NCBI GenBank assembly: GCA_047967505.1
Contig: CM106539.1
Reading direction: 5' to 3' (one strand)
DNA from: Dipteris shenzhenensis
Lineage: Eukaryota > Polypodiophyta > Polypodiopsida > Gleicheniales
DNA length: 64,000 nucleotides
In this document: piece by piece, positions 53,520-64,000 of the stretch
How positions within the stretch are numbered: position 1 is the first letter of the stretch
Layout: each line of letters opens with the position of its first letter
The notes under the pieces: model-generated
Database searches by the model: none
The model's input: only the letters and a program-made list of their open reading frames with translations
Told to the model about the DNA's origin: nothing
Made by a program: the position numbers and the translations under genes

Positions 53520-54005
53520 ATTGGCTTGCAAGTTGGATTGAAGGGGGTTCAATTAAGTCATCCATGGAGTTGTTGGGATTGTGGTGTATACCAAGGAGTG
53601 ATCAGACCAATAAATGCTTGTTTGGTTGAATGCATTTCAACATACGCTCCAAGGTATCTAGAAGAGCGTTAATGTTTGCTCTAGGTGATTTGTAAATGTT
53701 GATGAAAATGATGTCGTTGAAATGAATGCTGTTGAAAGTGGTGAGCAAACACTCAACACCTAGAAATCTTTTTGGACCAATGAAATGTATTCTTTGTAGT
53801 GTGTCACGATTCCCAAGCCTTCTTTGCTACACTCGTGCTTAAACCCAACAATCGAGGACACATGTGCTTGTTTTGTGTGGAGCTCTTGCAAGCACAAGAT
53901 AGATGCGGCAAGCACTAGAAGAAGACAACATGTCATCTTTGTGTGCATCGCCGACATTGATAGAGCACAGTGTGTCCTACCAATTAGGCACAATTGGCGG
54001 TACAA
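53520..54005 (-). pseudogene. Probable LINE endonuclease fragment
   Basis: The minus-strand frame MTCCLLLVLAASILCLQELH, then SSIVGFKHECSKEGLGIVTH, continues after frame changes with FINIYKSPRANINALLDTLE and, near 53,560, NNSMDDLIEPP. The order CLQE.H, a SxxGxxI-like strand, then INIY.SP....N.LL..L is that of the endonuclease/exonuclease/phosphatase fold at the start of LINE ORF2. No reverse transcriptase or poly(A) tail was recognised. Heavily decayed. Confidence 0.45.
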
Positions 54006-54697
54006 GACACCCTACCTACCAACATAGGCCAATATAGGGCGTAAATTGTTCCATTACCACCACCAATGTGAGGCCCACCGCCACCACATATCACCCTAGT
54101 AAACCAAGTACTAGTGGAAAAGAGTTATTCAACGGCTGAGAGGAGCCCGAATAGGATCATGGCCCCCGAAGGGAACGGTGATCTAGCATGATAAGCCATT
54201 ATATCTTATAGGATGACCAGCATGTCCCAATATATCAAACATTCCCAATCTCGCAAAGGGTGAGCGATATGAATACCCTAGCAATAGACCTCTAACTCAC
54301 GGCTATACATGCCAAGGGCCGCATAGGGTGCTTGTGAGTGTCCATACAAGGGAGAAACAAACCCTCCCATTTCATGCTTCAGATTCCAAGGACCCGATTT
54401 CCTAAAGGATTACCTATACAAGGACCTCACTCTAGTGGTGCCAGTCGTGAACACCCCAGACCCTTTGTGTGTTGGGTTAGGAGTTGAACATTTGCTCATA
54501 AATTGCCCACTTGGAAGGCCAGCCACATGGGCCACTCCACCCAAAAATACTAGCCTCAACTTGTTGAGCATTGAACAAGGCCAAGTTGCCTCTGTGGCAT
54601 GTGCCCTTAAAAGTAATAACTAGAATGCAGGTCATTGAAGAAACAAGCCAAGAAGGAGAAGGCCTCAAGGTCTTAACCACATGAGATAGTTCGATCT
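54006..54697. other. Non-coding or unreadable retroelement flank
   Basis: GC-richer than the sequence before it. Short plus-strand frames (54,435-54,623) show nothing recognisable. It may be the leader of the gypsy relic that follows. Confidence 0.35.
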
Positions 54698-55701
54698 ATG
54701 TGCGCAACTGCCACAAGGGCCACTAAGATAGAGGAAGGGGAAGATCGAGTACTCATCCGGGATGGATTGGATGAGGATACGGCCACTTTGGTTACCTCGT
54801 ATTCATCTAGAAGAACCCCTTCTCGTGGAAGCCTTGGTGCACCACCTTACCCCCAAGGTGAATGGACGGGTGAAGGCCCAAGGTCTTGCCCCTCCAACTA
54901 CTCACAAAAGAGCTTATCTAGATCTAATCATAGAAAAACGATGCCTATTGGAGGCCGAAACTTGTTACACAAGTGCCAAGAAAAGTTCAAGCAAAATCTC
55001 AAGGCTAGCAAGGGCCTAGGGGACAAATACCATACACCCCAGACATCTAACCACTCCTAAGGGATCAAAGGCACTATGAGTGCCAGAGAGGGTAGAAGAA
55101 GAGGAACCACCTAGTTCTGCTACTACAGTGATGAGGACCCAATTTTGTAGAGTCTAAGGGAGGATGAGGATGTAACCTTCTATGGCTTTGAAAAGCCATT
55201 GTCAGTTGGTCAAGAACCTTCTAATGAGCCTTGTGACACTATAGGGTTAGTGGCTTTCCTCTCCATAGAGGTCAAAATGCCCATAGTGGCATTGCTATGG
55301 GGGAATCCCACCATTTGGCACGATGTCTTTGATTGGATGTAATGGATTTCACTCAACAGCCTAGTTATGAAGCGATCCTAGGTAGGCCATTCCTACGTAT
55401 GTCATGTTTGGTACATGATTGGCACTTAAACAACATTTACCTACATTAAAATGAGCAAGTCATGTGGGTAGAGCTTCAAACCTATAAGGCTCAACCCCTA
55501 TCAGGACACCTATTTACTAGTAGAATCTGACACTAAGGAGAGGACAACATCCTTGGAAATGGCCCAAGCATGCAAAGGAGAGAGTGACGGCAAGGAAGAG
55601 GATGATAATTGGTATGCCCCCCTCCTCGAGCAAGAGTTTTTCCATAATTGGATGCATATCCTAGCAACCATAGACAACGTGGAGAGAATAGCTTCTAAGT
55701 T

Positions 55702-56268
55702 ATGAACCTGCAACTAGAAGAACAAGGAGCAGTAGCACCCCTCCGAATGTTCAACATGCTCAAACCCCATGAGGTGAGCAAGGGGGAAGTTAGAGTAAAG
55801 CCAAAACTTCACTGGTTAATATATGTAGGAGCAACCACCGCTCACCATGAGTTCTCCTCTAACTGGGGATCTTGGTTGAGTAAATTTACAACTCCCGTGG
55901 GCTCCATAGTAACAAAAATGGAGCTTCCCTCAAGTCCCAAACTCCCTAAATTCAAGAGCCACAAGAACTCCACCAAGGGTATGGAAAATCTTCAAACCAT
56001 GGTGGAGGACGAGGAAGTAGGTGATAATGGACTTGAGACACAAGTCCCTCCCCACTACAATGCATACATGATAGGGGACTATAAGATCCTCTACCAACAT
56101 GCCAAGATAACACATGAGGAAGGTACCTTCCAAGGATGGGATGGCCCTGCCAAAGTGAAACATGTTAATGAGAGTGCCCTAGTTGAGTGCCTAATAGAGC
56201 TTGAGAAGCTCGATGAAATAATATTCCTTAAGGTTGGAAAGACTAACGTAAAATCCTTTTCCCCATAG
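55702..56268 (+). pseudogene. Retroelement ORF segment, 188 codons, unrecognised
   Basis: MFNMLKPHEVSKGEVRVKPK, KLPKFKSHKNSTKGMENLQT, MIGDYKILYQHAKITHEEGT, ESALVECLIELEKLDEIIFL. It sits between the two protease-like patches. It has no stop over 188 codons, so it may have decayed more slowly or carry few glutamines. Function not assignable. Confidence 0.35.
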
Positions 56269-56579
56269 TGGAGATTACTCCACAAAGTGCAAGTCGGCTA
56301 GCAACACTAGACGGAGTCAATATGGATGGCTACCGCAACAGTAGAAAACTGAAAGGATATTATGGTTTTCTCACACTCTAGACCCTTCATCCTATCCATC
56401 AAGAAAAGGAACTTAAGGCCAAAGTGGCAAGAATGAAACACTAGGCCATTGAAGAGGCCAAGGTCCATAATGCTAAATTAAGGCAAAGGAGCAAATGGCC
56501 ATATATAAAGTAATCCTAGAAATGGTATATGATGCTGAGGAAATAACGGTTCTTGCTAGGGTGACTCTAAGGTTTTAAG

Positions 56580-57835
56580 TGGAAAACAAGACAATTCATA
56601 CTTTCGATGCACTCATCGAATCGGGCGTGAGCCATAATTTCATATCATAGGATGTATGGGGATGCGTCAATTTTACGAGCAAAAACCTATGAGCAGGTTT
56701 ATCCGAGCGTGTTTTTCAAGAGATTTTTAAAAATGTTTTTCTTTAGGAAACATGGTTTTTACACTTTTATTTTCACTAGAACTAGATCCCTTTATCATAA
56801 AAATATACAGACTAGTCACTCATTCATTTTTACACAACATAATTTTCTTATATGCATATATAATTACTTATTAACACATTTATATCATATGGCAATATGT
56901 TTTTAGTGTTTTTATAGCATATTTATGGACATGTTTCTAAAGAAGTTTAAATTACTATAAATAAGTATTAACTTGGGCTTATATATCACTCTCATAAAAT
57001 ACATGTAATATTTAATACTATATATGGAAGATTTTCCAAAATATAACTTCATAGTTGTGCTCAAATGGGGTGTTCCGATCAATTTGAGTGGTTGAATGAC
57101 TATATTTGGACATTGGATATGAAAGTTATGTCACTTTTAAAAGTGCTGTCCAAGGTAGTTTTGCCAGCGAAACTACCTTGGGAGACTTGCTTCAAAGGGG
57201 TTTCGCTGGCGAAACTACCTGGATGGCTTGCTTCATTGAGTTTTCTTTGAAGAAACTCTTTCATGAATATAGGTTGAGAGAGGGTTTTCAATGTCACCCC
57301 CTATTAAGTAAAAGTTGTAAGAAGGATCATAAGGGAATTTTCATAGAGAAGTCTACTCTACATGTGGGTTTCTTCAAAAGCCATCCCATTATGCTCTCAC
57401 CATTCCTACAGATTCACCTAAAGATTTTTGTATAAAATAGGCATTGCTATAATACTTTGCATATTTCTAAGTGAAACTATGTTTTCTTCTGATCGATTTT
57501 TGCCATATTTATGCATAGTTGGAAGCTTTTTTTTTCCTTCGCTCGGACGCTCGGAAGATTTCGCTCAGAAAATGCTCGTCCCCGGATGTATGGGATCAAC
57601 TGCCACAAGGACCTCTGGTCTCTAATCCCAAAGAAGTATGTGCCATAAATGGAAAATATATGTGCACCCTAGGATACATAATGATCAATGCTATGGTAAA
57701 TGACCATGTTGTAAAAGCATGCTTTTATGTTTTACCTACTGCAGCATCGATCAAGGAACATGTGATACTAGGAAGGGGGTGGTGCTGGCAAAAAGATTGC
57801 TAGATTGACTGGCACCGGCACCACACCTTAGTACT
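56580..57835 (+). pseudogene. Retropepsin split by MULE-like copy B
   Basis: Left of the insertion: TIHTFDALIESGVSHNFIS, a TAG, DVW. Right of it (from 57,595): DQLPQGPLVSNPKEVCAING, YMCTLGYIMINAMVNDHVVK, ACFYVLPTAASIKEHVILGR and GWCWQKDC, a TAG, IDWHRHHT. ..VLP......VILG..W......IDW matches the second half of the gypsy protease. Frame is conserved across the insertion, showing that the element landed in an existing protease gene. The expected DSG triad reads ESG here, so the catalytic aspartate is lost. Confidence 0.75.
56661..57583 (+). mobile_element. MULE-like non-autonomous DNA transposon, copy B
   Basis: 923 bp, same orientation as copy A (40,943-41,960), with identical ends and an 11-bp target duplication GGATGTATGGG (56,650-56,660 and 57,584-57,594). 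It lacks 95 bp present in copy A after TTTTCTTAT. The remaining differences are a handful of substitutions, so both copies are fairly recent relative to the relics around them. Confidence 0.9.
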
Positions 57836-58460
57836 CCTGCTACATGAGGAAATGGAGAAAGAGATAATAAAACCAATGGGAATGCCAACCCTTAAGGTCT
57901 TGGCCCCTTCGGTCCCAAGGATGCCTAAGGTTTCGTCCCTCTAGCCACACAAGGTCATATAGAAACCGGGATAATCAACATAGACGACCCAACAAAAGAA
58001 ATATCAAATGTGGTCCATATCCCCACAAGTGACCAATTCATATGGTTCCCCAAGAATAGGCCTTGGCAACAAAACCCTCTTCCCCTTCCACCTCCACCAA
58101 GTCCCATTATTTCTCCTAAGCCTCATACATAAAGAAGACAACCTTGTCCACACAAGCAAAAGATCCACTCCCAATGGGTTTCAAAGATGCTCCGCCCAAG
58201 GCTATTACCAAGCCCAAACACAGATTTGGGTTCTGAAGCCTCCAAGGTCAAGTGGCCTTCAATCCACCAGGCAGTCCCTAACCCTTGTGCCACAAAGTTA
58301 GAGACAAAGGATTGACAATTGAAAAGGTCCCCAAAGTAGTACCACAAGAATCTACTAGGGACCTCACCCCATGGAAGGGCTCCCAAAGCCAAGAAAATAC
58401 AATGGTTCCACGAATATTGCAGCTTCAGGAAATGTTCAAGTGAGCCACTGGGGGAGAAAC

Positions 58461-59300
58461 ACAAGGACTAGCCCCTAAAAAAGGGGAAGTCACACAAGAA
58501 CCTCCCCCCCCAGGTCCTGCCCTCCAATGTCCATAAGTTTCCATGTCAAGGGCGATGCCAAACACTTTCTACTAGCCCTAATTCCATTCACATGTGACAA
58601 GCCATAGTACCACAAGAACATACTTCCTGAAAGGAGGTAGCACCACACGAACCCGTGCTCTTGGAATCAAAACAGAACCATCAAGAGGAGGGTGCTAGAT
58701 TAGAGCTTCCCCATCGTGCAACAGCTCACTGCCGCCACTGTTGACATTCTGAATGGCTAGCACACTCAATGCTTGCTCAACGTGGTTGTCAACAAAATAT
58801 GCAACAGCTTGACAACAATGTAATCCACGATTAGCCTGATGCACAAAGAGCAAAGTGCATGAGCATTTGAGTCTAGTCTTGGTGAGTCTATACAATAGGC
58901 ATCCTACTCACAATTTTCATTAGCTCACTAGTCCTAGTATATCATAAAACGCCCACGCAAATCAAGGACATTAGTAGGATCAAATGCATTAGAGCATGTT
59001 GTACTCACATGAGCTCATTTCGTTCAGACCGATCAATGGGGACCTCCCCACTATCGGTTGTCCTTGCCCAAGAACAGGTTGAAAATTTCAAAGGGAATCC
59101 AAAAAAATGCCACAAACAGGTCCAACAACTAGGTCAGAGGGATAGCCTACTAACACCCCAACCTGGTGGAATAGCTGGTTAACCCCCCACTGCGATGGCA
59201 AAGCCTGTTGACCCCCCAACCCAGTTGCATAGCCTTCGATCTGCTGATCTGATACAATGGACTAGGGAGGTCGCCTCTTTATACTTATGAGGACGGTAGT
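58461..59300. other. Non-coding flank
   Basis: No coding region recognised. It contains a short CCCCCAACC(C/T)GGTGGAATAGC-type repeat near 59,155-59,235. The last five bases, GTAGT, are the presumed target duplication of Copia copy 2. Confidence 0.5.
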
Positions 59301-59652
59301 TGTGAAGATAGTGGGAGAGAGGGAAGGAGTCTCACTTGAGGCTTTCTCACAAGTACAATGGGGGAATACACACAAAGGTGGAGGCTGAAAACAGTTTTCC
59401 TCTTCTTAGTTGTGAAAGCCAAAAGAACTCTAGTACAAAGAAATAGAAGAACCCTATATGTGGGTCTCAAACCAAACTCAACTAACTAAGGTGGCATACT
59501 AACTGAGCCACGAACTAGTGTAGATAAGGATAGCTGTCATCCAACTATTATTCGTGGGCGGTGTACCAACCGCATCTCCAGCTAACAAGTCGGTGACATA
59601 AATACACAACGGTCACCCTGGCATATCGCGAGTGGAGCTCGATATCTCAACA
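59301..59652 (-). repeat. 3' LTR of Copia copy 2
   Basis: 352 bp, on the minus strand TGTTGAGATATCGAG to ATCTTCACA. It aligns with the LTRs of copy 1 and lacks the ~20-bp duplication of the copy 1 3' LTR. Confidence 0.95.
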
Positions 59653-60260
59653 CTCCCCCTCGAGCTCAATCCCAATTCCTGCACACCAAGCAGGTCTCTG
59701 AACTTGCGTAGCTTCTCTGCACCCAATGCTTTCGTGAATATGTCAGCTATCTGATCCTCTGTGCTGACATAAACTAGATCAATAAGCCCTAGTAAAACCT
59801 TCTCCCGCACATAGTGATAATGCACCTCAATGTGCTTTGTTCTAGCATGAAAGACTGGGTTCTTTGCCAAGTGTATACTGCTCATGTTGTCACAATAAAT
59901 GACAACTGGCCCATCTGTAGAATGATGCATATCATAGAGTAGCTTATGCAACCAAGCTACCTCACATGCAACCATTGCTGCACCCCTGTGCTCAGCCTCT
60001 GTGCTCGACAAGGCAAGTGTAGGCTGTTTCTTGCTGCTCCAAGTGACTGCAGCACTCCCAAAAGAGAACACATATACACTGGTAGATCGTCTATCAGAAA
60101 TACTACCAGCCCAATCAGCATCAGTGTATCCATGCAATTGTATCTGGACCCCAGCCTCATAAAATAGTCCATACTGCAATGTGGACTTCACATACCTGAG
60201 TATGCATCTAGCCGCATCCAAATGCGGTTTCCTTGGAGCCTGCATAAACTGACTTACCAA
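59613..60260 (-). pseudogene. Copia RNase H, copy 2
   Basis: 216 codons: KPHLDAARCILRYVKSTLQY, GYTDADWAGSISDRRSTSVY, LALSSTEAEHRGAAMVACEV, VIYCDNMSSIHLAKNP, TKHIEVHYHYVREKVL, DIFTKALGAEKLRKFRDLLG. The catalytic acidic residues of GYTDADWAG, TEAE and YCDN are present. The frame passes the polypurine tract and ends just inside the LTR. A one-base shift near 60,240 separates it from RT. Confidence 0.95.
59653..59662 (-). promoter_or_regulatory. Polypurine tract of Copia copy 2
   Basis: On the minus strand GAGGGGGAG directly before the 3' LTR, the same as in copy 1. Confidence 0.9.
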
Positions 60261-61014
60261 CCCAACAGCATAGCTGCCTGGTAATAGTCATGTAAATCAA
60301 ACTTCCTACTATGCGTCTATACATAGTAGGGTCTTCCAGGAGCTCACCTGCATCTGCGCTCAGCTTCACATTTTGCTCCAAAGGAACTGAAATAGGCTTA
60401 CAGCTTGTCATCCCATATTTGGACAGCATGTCCAATCCATACTGCCTCTGCAAGAGCTGTATCCCACTTGGTGATCTAATCACCTCAATGCCCAAGAAAT
60501 AACGCAGCTCTCCCAAATCCTTCATCTCAAACTTCTGCCTCAATAGCATTTTCACATGAAGGATATCTTCATCACTATCACCTGTGATGATCAAATCATC
60601 AACATAAATGACTAGCAGCATAATCCCTTTCTCTGTTTTTCTCACATAGAGTGAGAAATCTGCCTTGGAAATCTGAAAGCCAATAGTGACAAGGTACTGT
60701 CCTATCTTGTCAGACCATGCTCTAGGTGCTTGCTTCAAGCCATACAAGGCTTTCTTCAACCTGCAAACAAACTCAGGATGAGTAGCATGAACATAACTTG
60801 CTGGCTGCTCCATAAAGACCTCTTCTTGCAAATCACCATGCAAGAAGGCATTCTTTACATCCATCTGATGTAAAGACCATCCCTTTGATGCAGCCATAGC
60901 AATGGCTGCTCTTACGGTTGCCATCCTTGCAACTGGGTTGAAAGTTTCTTCATAATCAATGCCATATGTCTGTGCATACCCCTTGACAACTAATCTTGCC
61001 TTATATCTATTCAC
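60208..61014 (-). pseudogene. Copia reverse transcriptase, copy 2
   Basis: 268 codons: [98 protein letters not shown] (catalytic YVDD), MKDLGELRYFLGIEVIRSPS. All standard copia RT blocks are present. It is joined to the integrase frame by a 2-bp insertion near 61,020. Confidence 0.95.
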
Positions 61015-62491
61015 AGAACCATCTGCATTTTGTGCTTGATCTTATAAACCCACTTACAGCCAATTGCATTCTTGTTTTTAGGCAAAGGCACCAATTCCCA
61101 TGTAGCATTTGCATCCAAGGCATCCATTTCTTCATCCATGGCTTTCTCCCATTTTTCATTTCCCATGGCTTGCTCAAAAGAAGTGGGTTCTGGTTCCTGT
61201 ATCACTTTGACCATATAGACATAGTGAATGGCTGTAAATCCATCATATTTCAGCCTATCCACAGGATACCTAACCCTGGTAGACCTGCACAAAATAGGCT
61301 CACTTCCAGGTGCTCTCAAAACATCCCTGGTCTTCCTTACTCCAGGTGTAACAACAGAGGGAATACCCAACTCATCATCAATGCTCTGTTCAGAGCCACT
61401 GGATTCACCATCCACACAAGAGTGACCTGCATTCACATCAAACATGGGCTGATCTACCTTCTCTTTTCCTTTTCGTGATACCTGCATACCACTCTCTGCA
61501 TTGCTTTGAGGAGATTCTCCTGATCTCAATCTGCCTGTCCATGGCGAAGTATGTGAACCACTGCTAGACGACACTGCAGGTCCACTGATATTTTGTGATT
61601 GCTGCTGTGAATTCTGTGCAGCATTACCATTTTGTGCATCTACATCAATCATCACATTTACTGGTTTATACCAGCTGCTCATCTCATCAAAAACAACATC
61701 TCTGCTCACTGTAAACTTACAAGTAGAAGGGTTATAGCATCTATACCCTTTCTGCTGCAGAGAATAACCAATAAAGACGTACTTCTCAGCTTTTGGATCC
61801 AACTTGGACCTCAACTCATCTGGCACATGGACATAGGCAATGCAACCAAAAATTTTCAAATGAGAAATATCTGGTTTCCTACCAGTATACATCTCCTCTG
61901 GCGTCATGCCATGTATTGCTGCAGTGGGAGTCCTGTTCATTATATAAACTACTGTAGCAACTGCTTCAGCCCAATAATAATCTGGTAGATCTTTTTCATT
62001 CAGCATAGCCCGAGATACCTCTCCAATATGCCTGTTTTTCCTTTCTGCAATTCCATTTTGCTGTGGGTATGATTGCATGAATATTGCTGCTTTATACCAT
62101 GCTCCTGCAAGAACCTTGCAAACTCATTTGAGAGGTACTCTCCCCCTCCATCTGACCTTAGGCATTTTATTTGCAAGCCTGTTTCTTTTTCAACCATAGC
62201 TTTGAAAGCTTTGAAGTGCCCAAACACTTCACTTTTCTTTTTCATAAAATACACCCAAAGTTTTCTGCTGAAGTCATCAATAAATGTGACAAAATAGTGA
62301 CAGCCACCAATAGATGCAGCTTTAGTAGTCCACACATCAGAGTGGATTAATTCCAATGGCTTTTTACTCTCTTGAACATGCCTAGGAAAAGGTTTCCTTG
62401 CCTGTTTCCCAAATTGACAGGCTTCACAAACCTTGTGCATTTCTGCAACCTTGAATTTAGGCAATCCTGCAACAATATTTTGGGCTTGCAT
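61011..62491 (-). pseudogene. Copia integrase, copy 2
   Basis: From 62,491: VAEMHKVCEACQFGKQARKP (zinc region end), LELIHSDVWTTKAASIGGCH, FIDDFSRKLWVYFMKKKSEV, LRSDGGGEYLSNEFARFL. After a one-base shift at about 62,060 come QQNGIAERKNRHIGEVSRAM, PTAAIHGMTPEEMYTGRKPD and FIGYSLQQKGYRCYNP. The D, D and E residues are present. The long Ser/Gln-rich C-terminal extension leads into the start of RT. Confidence 0.95.
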
Positions 62492-62500
62492 TGATTTAAG

Positions 62501-63688
62501 TCACTGTATATTAACATGACCAATGCGTTTGTGCCAGATATCAATATCTATAACTACACCGGTCCCATGTGCAAACATTGCTGCACTCAATTCAGGCATG
62601 TCCGCATCCAACGTAAACATCCTGCCCTTCTTCTTTCCTTTTGCTATCAAGCGACCATTATTTTTCATATCCTCAACAAAGCATCCATGAGGATTAAATC
62701 TGACCTGCAAGCCCTGCTCAACCATCTGACCAACAAAAACCAGGTTCTTGCTGATGTTCGGGACATGAAATACATCAGACAAGTATTTCTTTTTCCCATC
62801 CTGCATAGACAAAGGAATTTTGCCAATCTGCACAATAGGATGTGTAGTATCATCACCAGTCTCCACAAATCCTGGTTTTTCCATTTTCCTTGCATCTTGC
62901 ATCCATTCTGCATGACCTGTCATGTGGTTTGACGCACCTGAGTCAACATACCACACATCATTTCGTTCTTCTGCACTTGTCACAGAATTGGTCATATGCT
63001 GCACCATAAATAGATGCTCATTTCTGTCATCACCCTGCCTACTAGAAGATGCATAATTGCCTTGCTGCAATTTTCCATTCATAATGTCATTCTGCTTTTT
63101 ATAGCAGTCCTTAGCCATATGACCCATTTTGCCACAATAGTAGCATTCAACATTGCTGTTTGCATTTTGGCCTCTCTGCCATCCACCACGGCGTCTTTGG
63201 CTCCCCCTGCCTCTAGAGTTACCACGTCCTCCTGCATAGGACTGGTTTTCTTGCGTTTGCTGCATATTCTGATTTCTACCACGGCCTCCAGATCGGCCTC
63301 CTCTACCTCTGCCTCTACCCCTTCTAGCATTTGAGTAGAAGACAGTTTCTTTTGAGGTTCCTCCTGAAGAAGATGCACCACCATTTCTCTGCTCTTCAGA
63401 AATTAGAAGAGCAATCAACTCCTCAAAATCAGGAAATTTGTCACGGACGGCAATGGATGTCCAGAACTGTGCATAATCCTTTCCTAGACCATTCAAGGTC
63501 ATAGAAACTGAATCGTCATCATCCACTGGCGACCCAATGGAAGCAAGTGCATCCGCAATTTTCTTCACCTTCATGTGGTAGTCATTGATGCTCATATTTT
63601 CTCTCTGCACATTGTGCAGCTCCTGCTTAACTGCTGCATTTTCCTGGCTTGCGTATTTGTGCTGTACATTTTTGCCAAAGTATCCCAT
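62501..63688 (-). pseudogene. Copia gag C-terminal part and protease, copy 2
   Basis: 396 codons: LHNVQRENMSINDYHMKVKK, SVSMTLNGLGKDYAQFWTSI, an Arg/Gly-rich RNA-binding stretch, the zinc knuckle CYYCGKMGHMAKDC, the protease loop WYVDSGASNHMTGH, then VFHVPNISKNLVFVGQMVEQ and HKRIGHVNIQ, where a TGA interrupts. It is in the same phase as the integrase frame below it. Confidence 0.95.
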
Positions 63689-63972
63689 GCCTCCTTTGGC
63701 GTACTTGCATCCTGAATATGCACAATCATGGAGTCCGAAATACTGATAGACAGCCAGTACATAACTTTCCTGGCTCTCTCATGCCATCCTTTGAATGCCT
63801 GCATTTCCTGTTGATTGGGAACATTAGGAAGAACAGGTTCTTCTTCATTTCCTGTAATGAACTCCCAATAGCCTTTTCCCATCAAGAAATTCGTCATTCT
63901 AAACTTCCATGCCTGGAAGTTGTTCTTGTCAAGCTTTTCAGTGACAATCTGTGAAAGAGAATCAGATGCCAT
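63592..63972 (-). pseudogene. Copia gag N-terminal part, copy 2
   Basis: Starts ATG at 63,972: MASDSLSQIVTEKLDKNNFQ, AWKFRMTNFLMGKGYWEFIT, GWHERARKVMYWLSISISDS, DASTPKEAWDTLAKMYSTNT. This is the UBN2/gag-polypeptide capsid-like region. The frame leaves gag after ARKMQ because of a 2-bp difference relative to copy 1 near 63,645. The last 28 bases of the window are leader sequence. Confidence 0.93.
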
Positions 63973-64000
63973 TACAGAACACTGTAAAATATTCTGTCAC

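Larger units (their letters stand above)
54698..58460 (+). mobile_element. Ty3/gypsy-type retroelement relic with two protease-region signatures, split by MULE-like copy B
   Basis: Plus-strand fragments in several phases. The stretch around 55,150-55,440 ends QQPSYEAILGRPFLR, a gypsy-type pattern near the end of retropepsin regions. A long frame (55,702-56,268) without recognised domain follows. Then TFDALIESGVSHNFIS (56,604-56,650), the aspartic-protease loop, is interrupted by the MULE-like element and resumes after it. No reverse transcriptase, integrase or LTR was recognised. Confidence 0.65.
59301..64000 (-). mobile_element. Ty1/copia LTR retrotransposon, copy 2 (younger, runs off the window)
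   Basis: Same family as copy 1, minus orientation. From right to left: leader (to 63,973), gag, protease, integrase, reverse transcriptase, RNase H, polypurine tract and 3' LTR (59,301-59,652). The 5' LTR lies beyond 64,000, so completeness and target duplication cannot be checked. Only a few lesions: a 2-bp shift in gag (~63,645), a TGA between integrase and its zinc region (~62,500), single shifts near 62,060, 61,020 (a 2-bp insertion) and 60,240. No in-frame TAG or TAA is present. Confidence 0.95.

Noticed and set aside
61228-62932. Plus-strand frames over 59.9-63.9 kb
   Set aside because: Antisense shadows of Copia copy 2 gag-pol.

Overview
The window looks like a repeat-dense, gene-poor stretch of a land-plant nuclear genome. 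Four things point that way: Ty1/copia LTR retrotransposons primed by initiator tRNA-Met, a DUF4218-type CACTA protein relic, spliceosomal introns with plant-like borders, and one intact intron-containing gene for a plant-specific RRM protein of the BPA1 (binding partner of ACD11) type. I cannot name the species. The overall character would suit a large-genome plant such as a fern, lycophyte, gymnosperm or bryophyte, but nothing here decides it. No organellar, bacterial, tRNA, rRNA or CRISPR feature was seen.

Layout. 1-4.1 kb: an unrecognised minus-strand multi-exon relic with a RING-like Cys/His motif, beside a TAGCATA-rich repeat. 4.2-5.2 kb: CA, TA and C-rich low-complexity DNA. 5.2-6.8 kb: an unrecognised plus-strand coding relic, split at 6,826-6,830 by a complete but decayed Copia element (6,831-12,789, 5-bp target duplication). 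The relic resumes at 12,795. 13.7-23.0 kb: remains of an array of ~180-bp satellite monomers, broken up by CACTA-like material (14.1-18.55 kb) and by a copia-type LTR/PBS fragment (~19.8-20.65 kb). 23.7-27.7 kb: a copia gag fragment, then a minus-strand, intron-containing transposase-like gene relic with a BED-like zinc finger and a 450-residue open C-terminal exon. 30.4-34.35 kb: many unrelated short tandem duplications and one long inverted repeat. 35.5-36.6 kb: a minus-strand coiled-coil relic. 37.3-39.75 kb: a Ty3/gypsy gag-protease relic. 40.9-42.0 and 56.7-57.6 kb: two copies of a MULE-like non-autonomous transposon with 10-11 bp target duplications. 42.1-45.6 kb: a short-interior copia-type LTR element in minus orientation with a G-rich insertion in one LTR. 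50.2-52.4 kb: the BPA1-like gene (minus strand), with a 3' tandem duplication touching its stop codon and a conserved-looking 85-codon ORF just upstream. 53.5-54.0 kb: a probable LINE endonuclease relic. 54.7-58.4 kb: another gypsy-type relic, interrupted by MULE copy B. 59.3-64.0 kb: a much younger minus-strand copy of the first Copia family, running off the window end.

How it fits together. Apart from the BPA1-like gene there is little sign of host function. The rest is nested mobile-element history whose order can be read: satellite before CACTA and copia fragment; host-like relic before Copia copy 1; gypsy relic before MULE copy B. One signal recurs across unrelated relics. In-frame stop codons are nearly all TAG or TAA at positions that are, or plausibly were, glutamine. 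In Copia copy 1 all eleven stops that can be aligned to copy 2 replace glutamine (9 TAG, 2 TAA). This is best explained by C-to-T decay of methylated CHG/CHH cytosines, not by a changed genetic code, because young copy 2 and the BPA1-like gene contain no in-frame TAG or TAA.
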